A stretch of DNA of 10,517 nucleotides from JANPEZ01 sp031423155 (GCA_031423155.1 JANPEZ010000021.1:1-10517); one strand, 5' to 3'; shown: positions 1-6,345, numbered from the stretch's first letter. Made by a program: numbers and translations. Notes: a model not told the origin generated them from the letters alone.

Positions 1-1
1 G

Positions 2-1006
2 GGCGCCGCCGCCCTGCTCGACCGGGTCATGACCCGCGACATATCCAAGCTCCAGATCGACCAGGTCTACTACACCCCCTGGTGCGACGAGGACGGCAAG
101 TGCATCGACGACGGCACCGTGACGCGCCTGTCGGAGAACGCCTACCGAATCACGGCCGCCGACCCGACCTACCGCTGGTTCCTGCTCAACGCCACTGGCT
201 TGGATGTCGACGTGCAGGACATCTCCGAGGCCACCGCGGGTCTGGCCCTTCAGGGTCAGCTATCGCGCGACGTACTTGAAGCCGCGACCGGCCAGGACTG
301 GAAGGACGTGAAGTACTTCCGCCGCCGTCAGACCCAGATCGCGGGCGTGGGCGTGGACGTGACCCGCACCGGCTACACAGGCGACCGCGGCTACGAGCTG
401 TGGATGCCCTTCGACGGCGCGCTCCTCGTCTGGGACCGCATCTTCCAGGTCGGCCGCGATTACGGCATCTACCCCGCCGGCATCCGCGCCCTGGACGTCT
501 GCCGCGTCGAGGCCGGCCTGATCCTCATCGAGGTCGACTACTACTCCGCGCGCCACGCGGTCTCGCCCGAGCAGCGCTACTCCCCCTTCGAGATCGGCCT
601 CGGCAAGCTGGTCGACTTCGGCAAGGCCGCCGACTTCAACGGCAAGCGTGCACTCCTTGCCGAACAGAAGGCCGGCGGCCCGGCGCGTCGCTTGGTCGGC
701 CTGGAACTGGAATGGGCCGGCATCGAGGGCCTGTTCGCCAAACACGGCCTCGCGCCCGCGGTGTCCGCGATGGTCCACCGCGATCCGGTCCCCGTCTACA
801 AGCAGGGCAAGCAGGTCGGTCGCGCCACCAGCGTCACCTGGGGCCCGACGATCAAGAAGATGGTGGGCTTCGGCGCCGTGGACAAGCAGTTCGAGGCCCC
901 CGGGACGCGTCTCTCGGTCGAGTGGAGCGTCGAGGGCGAGCGAGGCAAGGTCGCCGCGACCGTTGTGCCGACCCCGTTCCTGGATCTTCCCCGCAAGCGC
1001 ACCTAG
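2..1006 (+). CDS. GcvT-family aminomethyltransferase paralogue, 5' end cut off by window edge
   Basis: The open frame runs from the first bases of the window (codons read from position 2) without a stop, so the true start lies upstream; the ATG at 29 sits inside a continuous protein and is probably not the start. About 334 residues are visible, the bulk of a T-protein (usually 360-400). GcvT-family landmarks in order are LLNATG, the ALQGQ stretch, RTGYTGDRGYEL (canonical RTGYTGE.G.E), ALDVCRVEAG (canonical ARDTLRLEAG), PFEIGLGKLVDF and DFNGKRALL, then a C-terminal barrel-like domain ending in PTPFLD. T-proteins move a one-carbon unit from an aminomethyl donor to tetrahydrofolate. The DYYSARHAVSPEQRYS segment before PFEIGLG and the departures from the canonical ARDTLR motif suggest a paralogue acting on another methylated amine or carboxylate rather than glycine-cleavage GcvT itself. 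No gcvH or gcvP is visible. Stop TAG at 1004; the next gene begins 30 bases on. Family call confident, substrate unknown. Confidence 0.85.
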   Translation, partial: GAAALLDRVMTRDISKLQIDQVYYTPWCDEDGKCIDDGTVTRLSENAYRITAADPTYRWFLLNATGLDVDVQDISEATAGLALQGQLSRDVLEAATGQDWKDVKYFRRRQTQIAGVGVDVTRTGYTGDRGYELWMPFDGALLVWDRIFQVGRDYGIYPAGIRALDVCRVEAGLILIEVDYYSARHAVSPEQRYSPFEIGLGKLVDFGKAADFNGKRALLAEQKAGGPARRLVGLELEWAGIEGLFAKHGLAPAVSAMVHRDPVPVYKQGKQVGRATSVTWGPTIKKMVGFGAVDKQFEAPGTRLSVEWSVEGERGKVAATVVPTPFLDLPRKRT

Positions 1007-1036
1007 TTCCCCCGCTCTGGGAGAATCGGCCTCATC

Positions 1037-2959
1037 TTGAAGACCGGGAAGTTCTCGCGCGTCCTCGTTCCCCTGGCCCTGACCGGCGGAGCCTTGGCAC
1101 TCGTGGTCACGTACACGGGAAGCCTGCTCCTTGCGCTGGTGGCCGGGCTGCTCGTCCTGAAGGTCTCGTTCGTCGCGATCTGGCTGCTGACCCGGCCCGC
1201 CAGGGACGCTGAGGCCGATCCCACGCGCCGGCGGATGCTCACCTGGGTCGGCCTGGGAGGACTGGCTTGGGTCTTCGGAGGGGCGGCAGCCGGACGCGCA
1301 CTGCGCAAGCTCGCCGTAACCGATCCCGCCCCCGCGATGCATGAGATGGCCCGCGGCATCGGCGCCGAGTACATGGAACTGATCCGCCGCACCTACCATC
1401 CGGAGCGTTCGGGAGAGCTACAGATGGTGCTGGCCCCGTTCAACAGCGCCAACTACGCGGAGGAGTCGCAGCACCTAGTCCCGCGCGACCCGCGCACGAG
1501 CCACGCTTCGGTCTGGATGTATCTGGAGAGGATCCCGCTCGTCGCCTACGGGCCGGGGCAGATCGCGCCCTCAGACTCGCAGGACCGAGTCACGCTGGCC
1601 GACCTGGCTCCGACGACCGCGAAGTTGATGGGTTTCGACGACTTCCCTACCGACCGAGACGGCGAGCCACTTCCGATCACGCTTTCGGGCGCGAGCTCTC
1701 CCAAGGTCATCGTCACGTTCGTCATAGATGGCGGCGGGTGGAACGTGTTGAAGCACTGGCCCGACGCTTGGCCGAACCTGGCCAAGCTCATGCGAGGAGG
1801 CGCCAACTTCCGCAACGCGATCACCGGCTCCTTCCCGGCAGTTACCGCATGCGCCCACGCCAGCATCGGCACCGGGGCATTCCCCAACAAGCACGGCATC
1901 ACCGGCCACAACATCCGCATCGACGATGCCACGGTCCGCAAGACCTACGGCATTCCGGGACGGGCTATCCCGAACGACATCCTGATGCCGACCCTCGCCG
2001 ACCTCTGGCACGACTCCACGGGCGCCTGGGTCGGTCAGTTCGGATATCAGGTCTGGCACATGGGGATGCTCGGCCACGGCGGGCGTCACCGGCCCATCGG
2101 CGACAAGGCGGTCGGCGTCTTCTGGGACGAGTTCCGCGAGATATCTCCCGATCAGGCCTGGCAGCCTCACAACGCGAACATCTTCCGGTTGCCGGCATCT
2201 GTCCCCTCTCTGGATCAGCTCATGGCGCACCAGGCCGCGTGGACCTCACCCGGCTACGACTCGCAGTTCGATCCACCCGAAGGCGATCGGCAGGCGGTCT
2301 GTTGCAGCCCTCCGATCATCCAGTACCAGGGAGATCTGATCGAAGCGGCTTTCGACTCGGAACCGATCGGCGAGGGGGGCGCGACCTCTCTCGTATACAT
2401 CAACTACAAGTCGCCGGACTACACGGGCCACATCTACAACATGCTGTCCAAGAACGAGGAGATCGCGCTTCGCGAGGTCGACGCCCAACTCGGCCGCCTC
2501 GTCACCTTGCTGGAGGAGCGCTTCGCCGGCGAGTACGTGCTCTTCGTCACCGCCGACCACGGTCAGTGCCCGCTCCCCGATGCGGTCGGCGGCACGCGCG
2601 TCGACCCTCTGCAGCTCGGCCAGGACATCGACGACGAGTTCAGGCGAGGGATCTGGCACGTCGTCCAGCAGGTCTGGCCCGCCGAGGTCTTCGTCGATCG
2701 AAAGGCACTGCTCGACACGGGGATATCGCTCGCCGAGATAGGCGCCTTCTTCGCCGACTACCGCTACAGAGACAACATCGGTCCCTACGTTCCCCGCAGC
2801 GCGATCGAGCAAGGACTTCTGGACCAGAAGGAGTTCGCAGCCGTCTTCGGCGGCGACTTCCTGGAATGGCTGCAGGACAAAGACCTGAGCATGTACGGCG
2901 AAACCGCCTACCCCGAGGCCGAACCGGGCATCCCCCCGGCATCGACATACGGCGGATAG
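1037..2959 (+). CDS. Membrane-anchored alkaline phosphatase superfamily (type I phosphodiesterase/PafA-like) enzyme with permuted active-site order
   Basis: 640 residues from a TTG start, the only usable start after the in-frame stop at 1004; GGGAGA at 1019-1024 is a possible ribosome binding site, 12 bases away. The N-terminus has hydrophobic segments near residues 9-26, 29-52 and 67-85, so the catalytic part is probably anchored with its domain outside the membrane. Metal and catalytic candidates: D231 (VIDGGG), nucleophile T270 (FPAVTACAHASIGTG, then PNKHGI), D461 and H465 (SPDYTGH), D507 and H508 (VTADHGQ). The family's last zinc-ligand His normally follows these in a C-terminal RSG-D...(T)HGS...VPL..YGPG...DIAPT...G stretch. 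Here that stretch lies ahead of the nucleophile: HPERSGEL near 121, TSHAS with H156, IPLVAYGPG near 166, ADLAPTTAKLMG near 188. Residues 509-640 contain no such motif. The enzyme should hydrolyse phosphate mono- or diesters; substrate unknown. It could be cotranscribed with the GcvT paralogue, but the functional link is unclear. Confidence 0.87.
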   Translation: MKTGKFSRVLVPLALTGGALALVVTYTGSLLLALVAGLLVLKVSFVAIWLLTRPARDAEADPTRRRMLTWVGLGGLAWVFGGAAAGRALRKLAVTDPAPAMHEMARGIGAEYMELIRRTYHPERSGELQMVLAPFNSANYAEESQHLVPRDPRTSHASVWMYLERIPLVAYGPGQIAPSDSQDRVTLADLAPTTAKLMGFDDFPTDRDGEPLPITLSGASSPKVIVTFVIDGGGWNVLKHWPDAWPNLAKLMRGGANFRNAITGSFPAVTACAHASIGTGAFPNKHGITGHNIRIDDATVRKTYGIPGRAIPNDILMPTLADLWHDSTGAWVGQFGYQVWHMGMLGHGGRHRPIGDKAVGVFWDEFREISPDQAWQPHNANIFRLPASVPSLDQLMAHQAAWTSPGYDSQFDPPEGDRQAVCCSPPIIQYQGDLIEAAFDSEPIGEGGATSLVYINYKSPDYTGHIYNMLSKNEEIALREVDAQLGRLVTLLEERFAGEYVLFVTADHGQCPLPDAVGGTRVDPLQLGQDIDDEFRRGIWHVVQQVWPAEVFVDRKALLDTGISLAEIGAFFADYRYRDNIGPYVPRSAIEQGLLDQKEFAAVFGGDFLEWLQDKDLSMYGETAYPEAEPGIPPASTYGG

Positions 2960-2960
2960 A

Positions 2961-2991
2961 ACGAAGCCCCGTCTCGGGAGACGGGGCTCGT
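2961..2991. terminator. Hairpin terminator shared by phosphatase gene (+) and tmRNA (-)
   Basis: AGCCCCGTC (2965-2973) pairs perfectly with GACGGGGCT (2980-2988), and the pairing can continue inward by T-A and outward through ACGA/TCGT. It begins two bases after the phosphatase stop codon and ends five bases before the mature tmRNA 3' end. The flanks are only moderately T-rich in both directions (CGTTTCGT on plus, TTCGTTCT on minus). The position between two convergent transcripts suggests bidirectional use. Confidence 0.8.
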
Positions 2992-2995
2992 TTCG

Positions 2996-3339
2996 TGGAG
3001 GTGGGGGGATTCGAACCCCCGTCCCTGAGCGACCGACTGGGGCTTCTCCGGGCGCAGCCTGCGGTAGATCTCGCCTCGAGGCTCCCACAGGCGGAGGACC
3101 TCTTAGCCAGTCAGGGTTCGATGTCCGGTGGCGGCCCCCTGACGGAACCGTCTCCGTGAGCCTGCGAACGACGCCCGACCCTCGGCGGCAGGCCTACCGA
3201 GGCGGACGGCTACTTAATTAAGCAGCGAGCGCGTAGTTGTCTTCGGCGCTTGTGTTTGTCCGGCGTTTAACGAGGCATCCGGGACCTCGGCCCGCTTCCC
3301 CCAGACGATGAACGTCCAGGTCGAAGCCAGTACACCCCC
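2996..3339 (-). ncRNA. ssrA: Transfer-messenger RNA (tmRNA)
   Basis: A 344-nt one-piece tmRNA read on the minus strand. The 5' end GGGGGUG (3339-3333) pairs with CACCUCC at the 3' end (3003-2997) as a 7-bp acceptor stem with one G-U pair, followed by an unpaired A at 2996; the CCA tail is not encoded. The T arm is GGGGG-TTCGAAT-CCCCC. The 5' region contains the typical UGGCUUCGACC. The mRNA-like part encodes tag AEDNYALAA and a UAA stop. tmRNA, charged with alanine and bound by SmpB and EF-Tu-GTP, rescues ribosomes stalled on broken mRNAs and tags the nascent peptide for proteolysis. Its partner smpB lies about 940 bases away on the same strand, with the ABM-like and MarR genes in between. 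The ends are inferred from acceptor pairing. The remaining pseudoknots were not folded. Confidence 0.96.
3218..3247 (-). other. tmRNA proteolysis-tag reading frame (AEDNYALAA, stop)
   Basis: Minus-strand codons GCC GAA GAC AAC TAC GCG CTC GCT GCT TAA encode AEDNYALAA. The resume codon is taken to be GCC at 3247-3245. It is the only Ala codon in this frame upstream of NYALAA, and it is preceded by ACAAGC, in the position of the E. coli element before GCA AAC GAC GAA. Nine tag residues is one fewer than the E. coli ANDENYALAA. The C-terminal ALAA is the usual ClpXP degron. The frame is certain from the tail; the first residue is inferred. Confidence 0.88.
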
Positions 3340-3358
3340 ATATGCAGTTGTCTCAAGG

Positions 3359-3364
3359 AGTATA
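3359..3364 (-). promoter_or_regulatory. Probable -10 box of the tmRNA promoter
   Basis: The minus strand reads TATACT (3364-3359), a 5 of 6 match to TATAAT, 19 bases before the mature tmRNA 5' end. Transcription would start around 3352, leaving a short leader for RNase P to remove. No convincing TTGACA lies 16-18 bases upstream; CAAGGC (3387-3382) occupies that place, inside the loop of the inverted repeat at 3368-3410. Confidence 0.55.
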
Positions 3365-3367
3365 CGG

Positions 3368-3410
3368 CGAGGGGGCGACACGCCTTGAGCCTCGGCGCGC
3401 CGCCCCCTCG
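3368..3410. repeat. Perfect 10-bp inverted repeat between ABM-like gene and tmRNA promoter
   Basis: CGAGGGGGCG (3368-3377) and CGCCCCCTCG (3401-3410) are exact inverse complements separated by 23 bases. The right arm ends five bases beyond the stop of the ABM-like gene (3416) and the left arm ends three bases before the tmRNA -10 box. There is no T run after it on the minus strand. It may be a terminator for the ABM-like transcript or an element spanning the tmRNA -35 region; the sequence does not decide between these. Confidence 0.6.
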
Positions 3411-3415
3411 AAAGC

Positions 3416-3700
3416 TCAGTACTTCTCGGACTCGACCTCTTCGACCAGATAGATCGAGGGCTCGGAGTCGACGCCGGCACGCTCCATCACGCCGGGTAGA
3501 CCCGGATCGCTCATGAAGGCGCGGGCGCCCTCGACCGACTCGAAGTCGGTCGCGATGACGAGGAAGTTCGGGTCCTCGACTCCCCTGTTGAGCGTGTGAC
3601 CCTGTGCTCCATGCGAGCGGCGGACCTCGCCGTGCTCCTTGAAGACCGGGTGCCAAGCGTCGTAATCGGCCACGTGGTGAGCAACCACTACCTTCGCCAT
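3416..3700 (-). CDS. Small dimeric alpha/beta-barrel (ABM-like monooxygenase) domain protein
   Basis: 94 residues, ATG at 3700. A strong ribosome binding site AAGGGAGG (3714-3707) sits six bases upstream and fixes the start. The protein begins MAKVVVAHHVADYDAWHPVFKEH, continues GAQGHTLNRG, NFLVIATDF and SVEGARAFMSDPGLPGVMERAGV, and ends SIYLVEEVE. This beta-alpha-beta-beta pattern, with a D-Y-x-x-W near the start and an F-x-S-x-x-x-A-x-x-F segment, is typical of ferredoxin-like ABM, EthD or stress-responsive barrel proteins, which dimerise and may act as cofactor-free oxygenases, isomerases or small-molecule binders. No catalytic residue can be assigned. It is divergent from the MarR-family gene at 3800, with a palindrome over its start site, so control by that regulator is likely. 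Fold-level call good, reaction unknown. Confidence 0.82.
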   Translation of the reverse strand: MAKVVVAHHVADYDAWHPVFKEHGEVRRSHGAQGHTLNRGVEDPNFLVIATDFESVEGARAFMSDPGLPGVMERAGVDSEPSIYLVEEVESEKY

Positions 3701-3739
3701 CTGCTGCCTCCCTTGCTCGCCCGACTCCCGCTGAGTCGC

Positions 3740-3751
3740 TTAGGGCCCTAA
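3740..3751. promoter_or_regulatory. Perfect 12-bp palindrome, candidate MarR-family operator
   Basis: TTAGGGCCCTAA is fully self-complementary and lies in the divergent ABM-like/MarR intergenic region. It overlaps the proposed -10 and transcription start of the ABM-like gene, where a bound dimer would block transcription. A second small palindrome, TAATGATTA, overlaps its right end at 3749-3757. MarR dimers usually bind palindromes near their own divergent promoter; binding here is inferred from position only. Confidence 0.55.
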
Positions 3752-3779
3752 TGATTATGTGTTGGACCCTGATTGTCAA
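3751..3779 (-). promoter_or_regulatory. Promoter of ABM-like gene
   Basis: On the minus strand, a perfect -35 TTGACA (3779-3774) is followed after 17 bases by AATCAT (3756-3751), a 4 of 6 match to the -10 consensus; CATAAT a few bases upstream matches better but gives only 14-base spacing. The start would be near 3744, giving a leader of about 44 nt with a good Shine-Dalgarno sequence. Confidence 0.6.
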
Positions 3780-3791
3780 GTCCCGTATCAT
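3762..3791 (+). promoter_or_regulatory. Promoter of MarR-family gene, probably leaderless
   Basis: TTGGAC (3762-3767), an 18-base spacer and TATCAT (3786-3791) place the transcription start at about 3798-3800, on or next to the ATG at 3800. No Shine-Dalgarno sequence precedes that ATG, which fits a leaderless mRNA. The element lies on top of the oppositely directed ABM-like promoter, so the two polymerases should compete. Confidence 0.5.
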
Positions 3792-3799
3792 CCTTCGCC

Positions 3800-4285
3800 A
3801 TGGAGAAGATCCAGATGCCGGCCGACTTCCACGACCAGACGCCCGAGGCGAACATCCTGGCCACCGAGGCGGTCATGAACACGATCCGCACGGGCGACCT
3901 GCTCTTCGACAGGATCGGCCGGATGCTGCGTCCTCTGGGTGTCAGCGGAGCGGGCGGATTGGTCCTCGCCCAGCTCCGAGATCGCGGGCCTATGTCCCCC
4001 AGCGCTCTCGGCGAGCGGCTCATCGTCACCCGAGCCACCGTGACCGGCCTCGTCGATTCACTCGAGAAACGAGGGTTCGTAGAACGCTCCCCTCACCCGG
4101 AGGACAGGCGCAGCCAGATCGTGCAGATCACTCCGGCCGGGCTGAAGGTTCTGGCAAAGGTCCGGGAGATCGTCCACGGTCGCGAGACCCGATGGATGTC
4201 AGGCCTTTCGGACGCCGAGCTGACCAGGTTCATCGGTTTCCTACACCGGGTACAGGACGGCCTCGCAGCGGTAGAGAACGACTAA
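3800..4285 (+). CDS. MarR-family winged-helix transcriptional regulator
   Basis: 161 residues from ATG 3800. A TTG at 3773 would add nine residues but lies upstream of the likely -10 box, so the ATG is preferred. Features from this start: an N-terminal dimerisation helix (about 20-45, RIGRMLRPLGVSG), a winged helix with recognition helix VTRATVTGLVDSLEKRGFV (about 76-94), the MarR wing signature HPEDRRSQIVQIT with D102-R103-R104 (99-111), and a C-terminal helix pair (115-160) for dimer contact. MarR proteins are dimeric repressors released by small phenolic or lipophilic ligands or by oxidation; no Cys is present, so a thiol switch is unlikely. It is divergent from the ABM-like gene and is the likely regulator of that gene and of itself. 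The stop codon interlocks with the convergent smpB stop. Confidence 0.92.
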   Translation: MEKIQMPADFHDQTPEANILATEAVMNTIRTGDLLFDRIGRMLRPLGVSGAGGLVLAQLRDRGPMSPSALGERLIVTRATVTGLVDSLEKRGFVERSPHPEDRRSQIVQITPAGLKVLAKVREIVHGRETRWMSGLSDAELTRFIGFLHRVQDGLAAVEND

Positions 4286-4749
4286 CGACGCCGGCCGGTC
4301 GCGCGCTCGATGTCCCTCTTGGCATCACGCTCGGCGATCACCTGACGCTTCTCGTACTGGCGTCTTCCCCGCCCCAGGCCCAGCTCGAGCTTGGCGATCC
4401 CGTGGACGAAGTACACGCGCAGCGGCACCAATGCCAGTCCCTTCTCGGCGACCTTGGCATCGAGCTGGGATATCTCGCGGCGGTGCAGCAACAGCTTGCG
4501 AGGCCTGGTGGGGTCATAGCCCACCTTCACGCCCTGGTCGTAGGGAGGTACGTGGAAGCCGTCGAGCCACATCTGGCCGCCGCTGACGCGCGCGTACGCC
4601 TCGGCCAGCGAGCCTCGCCCAGTCCGGATCGACTTCACCTCCGAGCCGGTGAGAACCATCCCGCACTCGACTCGCTCTAGGATCTCGTAGTCGCGGAGCG
4701 CGCGCCGGTTCGAAGCGACGGTCTTCTCGCCCTCTTCGCGCCGGCTCAC
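4282..4749 (-). CDS. smpB: SsrA-binding protein SmpB
   Basis: 155 residues, the usual SmpB length, from a GTG start nine bases after the ftsX stop; AAGG overlapping that stop is a modest ribosome binding site. Family motifs: VASNRRALRDY (11-21), GMVLTGSEVKSIRTG (30-44), DPTRPRKLLLH (79-89) and the basic tail GRRQYEKRQVIAERDAKRDI (128-147), which enters the empty mRNA channel during trans-translation. SmpB binds the tRNA-like domain of tmRNA and carries it into stalled ribosomes. It is the third gene of an ftsE-ftsX-smpB unit, with its RNA partner ssrA further along the same strand. Its TAG (4284-4282) and the MarR gene TAA (4283-4285) share two base pairs, and no hairpin terminator separates the two. 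Confidence 0.97.
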   Translation of the reverse strand: MSRREEGEKTVASNRRALRDYEILERVECGMVLTGSEVKSIRTGRGSLAEAYARVSGGQMWLDGFHVPPYDQGVKVGYDPTRPRKLLLHRREISQLDAKVAEKGLALVPLRVYFVHGIAKLELGLGRGRRQYEKRQVIAERDAKRDIERATGRRR

Positions 4750-4758
4750 GGAGCGACC

Positions 4759-5667
4759 TTAAACGTCGAGGAAGCGGCGCATCCCGACGGTGCCCGCGAT
4801 CAGCGCGATCACCGCTCCGGCGATCAAGATCAGCGGCGCGATAGCGAGCACGTCGCTGTTGCGGATGATCGGGGCCCACGGAAGCTCAGTCCTCAGGCGG
4901 TCGAAGACTGTCACCTTGATCATGAACAGCGCGATGACCGCCGCCCCGGCACCGAGGAGCGACTCTACGAGGCCCTCGATCAGGAACGGCACGCGGATCC
5001 GCCAGTTGGTGGCACCGACCAGCCGCATGATGCCGATCTCCTTTCGCCGGGCGAACATGCCCATGCGGAGTGTGTTCGCTATGAGAGCCACAGCAGCCCC
5101 AAGCATGATGAACGCCACGGCCAGGATGCCGACGGAAAGGATGCTAGTGATCGCGGTGAGCTTGTTCAGAAGGTCGGTGAAGTCGTGGATCTCGGCGACC
5201 CCCGGTTGAGTGCAGGTCTGCTTACCGGTCGCGTCGAAGCTACACCCCATCGCAGCGTTGATCTGCTCGAACTGGGATGTGTCGGCGAGCCTGACCCGCA
5301 GCGAGGCGGGAAGCACCGCGCAGTCGGTGTTCTCGCTGAAGGCGGGCTGGTTGGCGAATAGTGTCTTGAAGCGCGCGCACGCCTCATCCTTGCTCTCGTA
5401 GGTGACGCTGGCGACCGCCGGAAGAGCCTCAAGCGACTGGGTCAGGCGCGCCACGGTATCCGCGCTCGCGTCGTCGGTCAGGTAGACGGCGACCTCGACG
5501 CTTCCGGTGACCTGGTCGATCACCAGGTTGAATTCCTTGCCGATCAGCAGGGCCAAACCGAAGAGGAACAGGGCGATGAAAGCGGTCGACATCGCCGCGA
5601 ATGCCACGATGCCGTTGCGCCGCAAGCCGGTCGCCGTCTCCCGAAGGTAATAGTCGAGGCGTTTCAT
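4759..5667 (-). CDS. ftsX: Cell division protein FtsX (ABC transporter-like membrane subunit)
   Basis: 302 residues with ATG directly abutting the ftsE TAG (no spacer), so translation is coupled. Topology: cytoplasmic MKRLDYYLRETATGLRRN, TM1 about 21-43, an extracellular domain about 44-170, TM2 about 172-198, the conserved cytoplasmic loop RMGMFARRKEIGIMRLVGATNWRIR in two adjoining parts (201-225), TM3 about 227-251 and TM4 about 272-295. FtsEX couples ATP use in the cytoplasm to activation of peptidoglycan hydrolases outside during division; in Actinobacteria the partner is typically a RipC-type NlpC/P60 protein, none of which is encoded here. The extracellular domain holds four cysteines (C97, C116, C142, C152), enough for two disulfides. 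Length and topology are normal for FtsX. Confidence 0.96.
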   Translation of the reverse strand: MKRLDYYLRETATGLRRNGIVAFAAMSTAFIALFLFGLALLIGKEFNLVIDQVTGSVEVAVYLTDDASADTVARLTQSLEALPAVASVTYESKDEACARFKTLFANQPAFSENTDCAVLPASLRVRLADTSQFEQINAAMGCSFDATGKQTCTQPGVAEIHDFTDLLNKLTAITSILSVGILAVAFIMLGAAVALIANTLRMGMFARRKEIGIMRLVGATNWRIRVPFLIEGLVESLLGAGAAVIALFMIKVTVFDRLRTELPWAPIIRNSDVLAIAPLILIAGAVIALIAGTVGMRRFLDV

Positions 5668-6345
5668 CTAGCTGTACACCCCTCGCGCCTGGTCGCGGAT
5701 GACCTGACCCTTGTCCAGCTCGATCACGCGCTTGCGCATCGCATCGACGATCGCTTGATCGTGGGTGGCCATGAGGACCGTCGTGCCGATGCGGTTCACC
5801 TTGTCGAGCAGGCGCATGATGTCCACGCTCGTGTTCGGGTCCAAGTTGCCCGTCGGCTCGTCGGCCAGCAGAACCAGCGGCCGATTGACGCAAGCGCGAG
5901 CGATCGAGACCCGCTGCTGCTCACCACCGGACAACTCATCCGGGTAGCTGTTGAGCTTCTCCCCCAATCCGACGTAGTCCAAGATCTCGGGAACGCGCTG
6001 GTCGATCACGTGCTTGGGTTTTCCGATGACCTCGAGGGCGAAGCCGACATTCTCGAAGACCGTCTTATCCTGCAGCAGCTTGTAGTCCTGGAAAACGGTT
6101 CCGATGTTGCGGCGCAGGTAGGGCACCTTCCAGCTCGTGAGCTTCTCCAGGTTCTTGCCGGCCACGAAGACGTCGCCCTTCGTGGCCTCCTCCTCCTTGA
6201 GGAGGATCCGGATCAGGGTCGACTTGCCCGAGCCGGACGCGCCGACGACGAACACGAACTCGCCCTTCTCGACGTCGATCGATACGTCGTCCAAGGCGAG
6301 AACGCTGTTCTTGTAGACCTTCGTGACGTGCTGAACACTGATCAT
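5668..6345 (-). CDS. ftsE: Cell division ATP-binding protein FtsE
   Basis: 225 residues, ATG at 6345 with AGGGAAA (6359-6353) as ribosome binding site. All ABC ATPase motifs are intact: Walker A GASGSGKST (35-43), Q-loop Q86, signature LSGGEQQR (138-145), Walker B LVLLADEP (157-164) with E163, D-loop NLDP (167-170) and switch H195. The start MISVQHVTKVYKNSVLALDDVS and the DEPTGNLDP stretch are typical of FtsE. It forms the cytoplasmic ATPase of the FtsEX complex. It is first gene of the ftsE-ftsX-smpB unit. In many actinobacteria prfB directly precedes it; here a 2.4-kb plus-strand gene separates them, so it needs its own promoter in 6346-6444, where TACTCT (6366-6361) is only a weak -10 candidate. 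Confidence 0.97.
   Translation of the reverse strand: MISVQHVTKVYKNSVLALDDVSIDVEKGEFVFVVGASGSGKSTLIRILLKEEEATKGDVFVAGKNLEKLTSWKVPYLRRNIGTVFQDYKLLQDKTVFENVGFALEVIGKPKHVIDQRVPEILDYVGLGEKLNSYPDELSGGEQQRVSIARACVNRPLVLLADEPTGNLDPNTSVDIMRLLDKVNRIGTTVLMATHDQAIVDAMRKRVIELDKGQVIRDQARGVYS

Noticed and set aside
260..1399. Long minus-strand open frame (379 aa) opposite the GcvT paralogue and phosphatase
   Set aside because: Product is a charged, Gly/Ala/Asp-rich shadow with no domain; both plus-strand proteins have clear family motifs. Typical of GC-rich DNA.
1738..3159. Plus-strand open frame of 473 aa crossing the phosphatase end and tmRNA
   Set aside because: Arg/His/Pro-rich out-of-frame product. 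Its VEVGGFEPPS stretch comes from translating the tmRNA T arm, a familiar artefact at tRNA-like genes.
3214..3480. Minus-strand 88-aa open frame ending RSLLN
   Set aside because: Lies in tmRNA and its promoter; the wrong frame relative to the AEDNYALAA tag.
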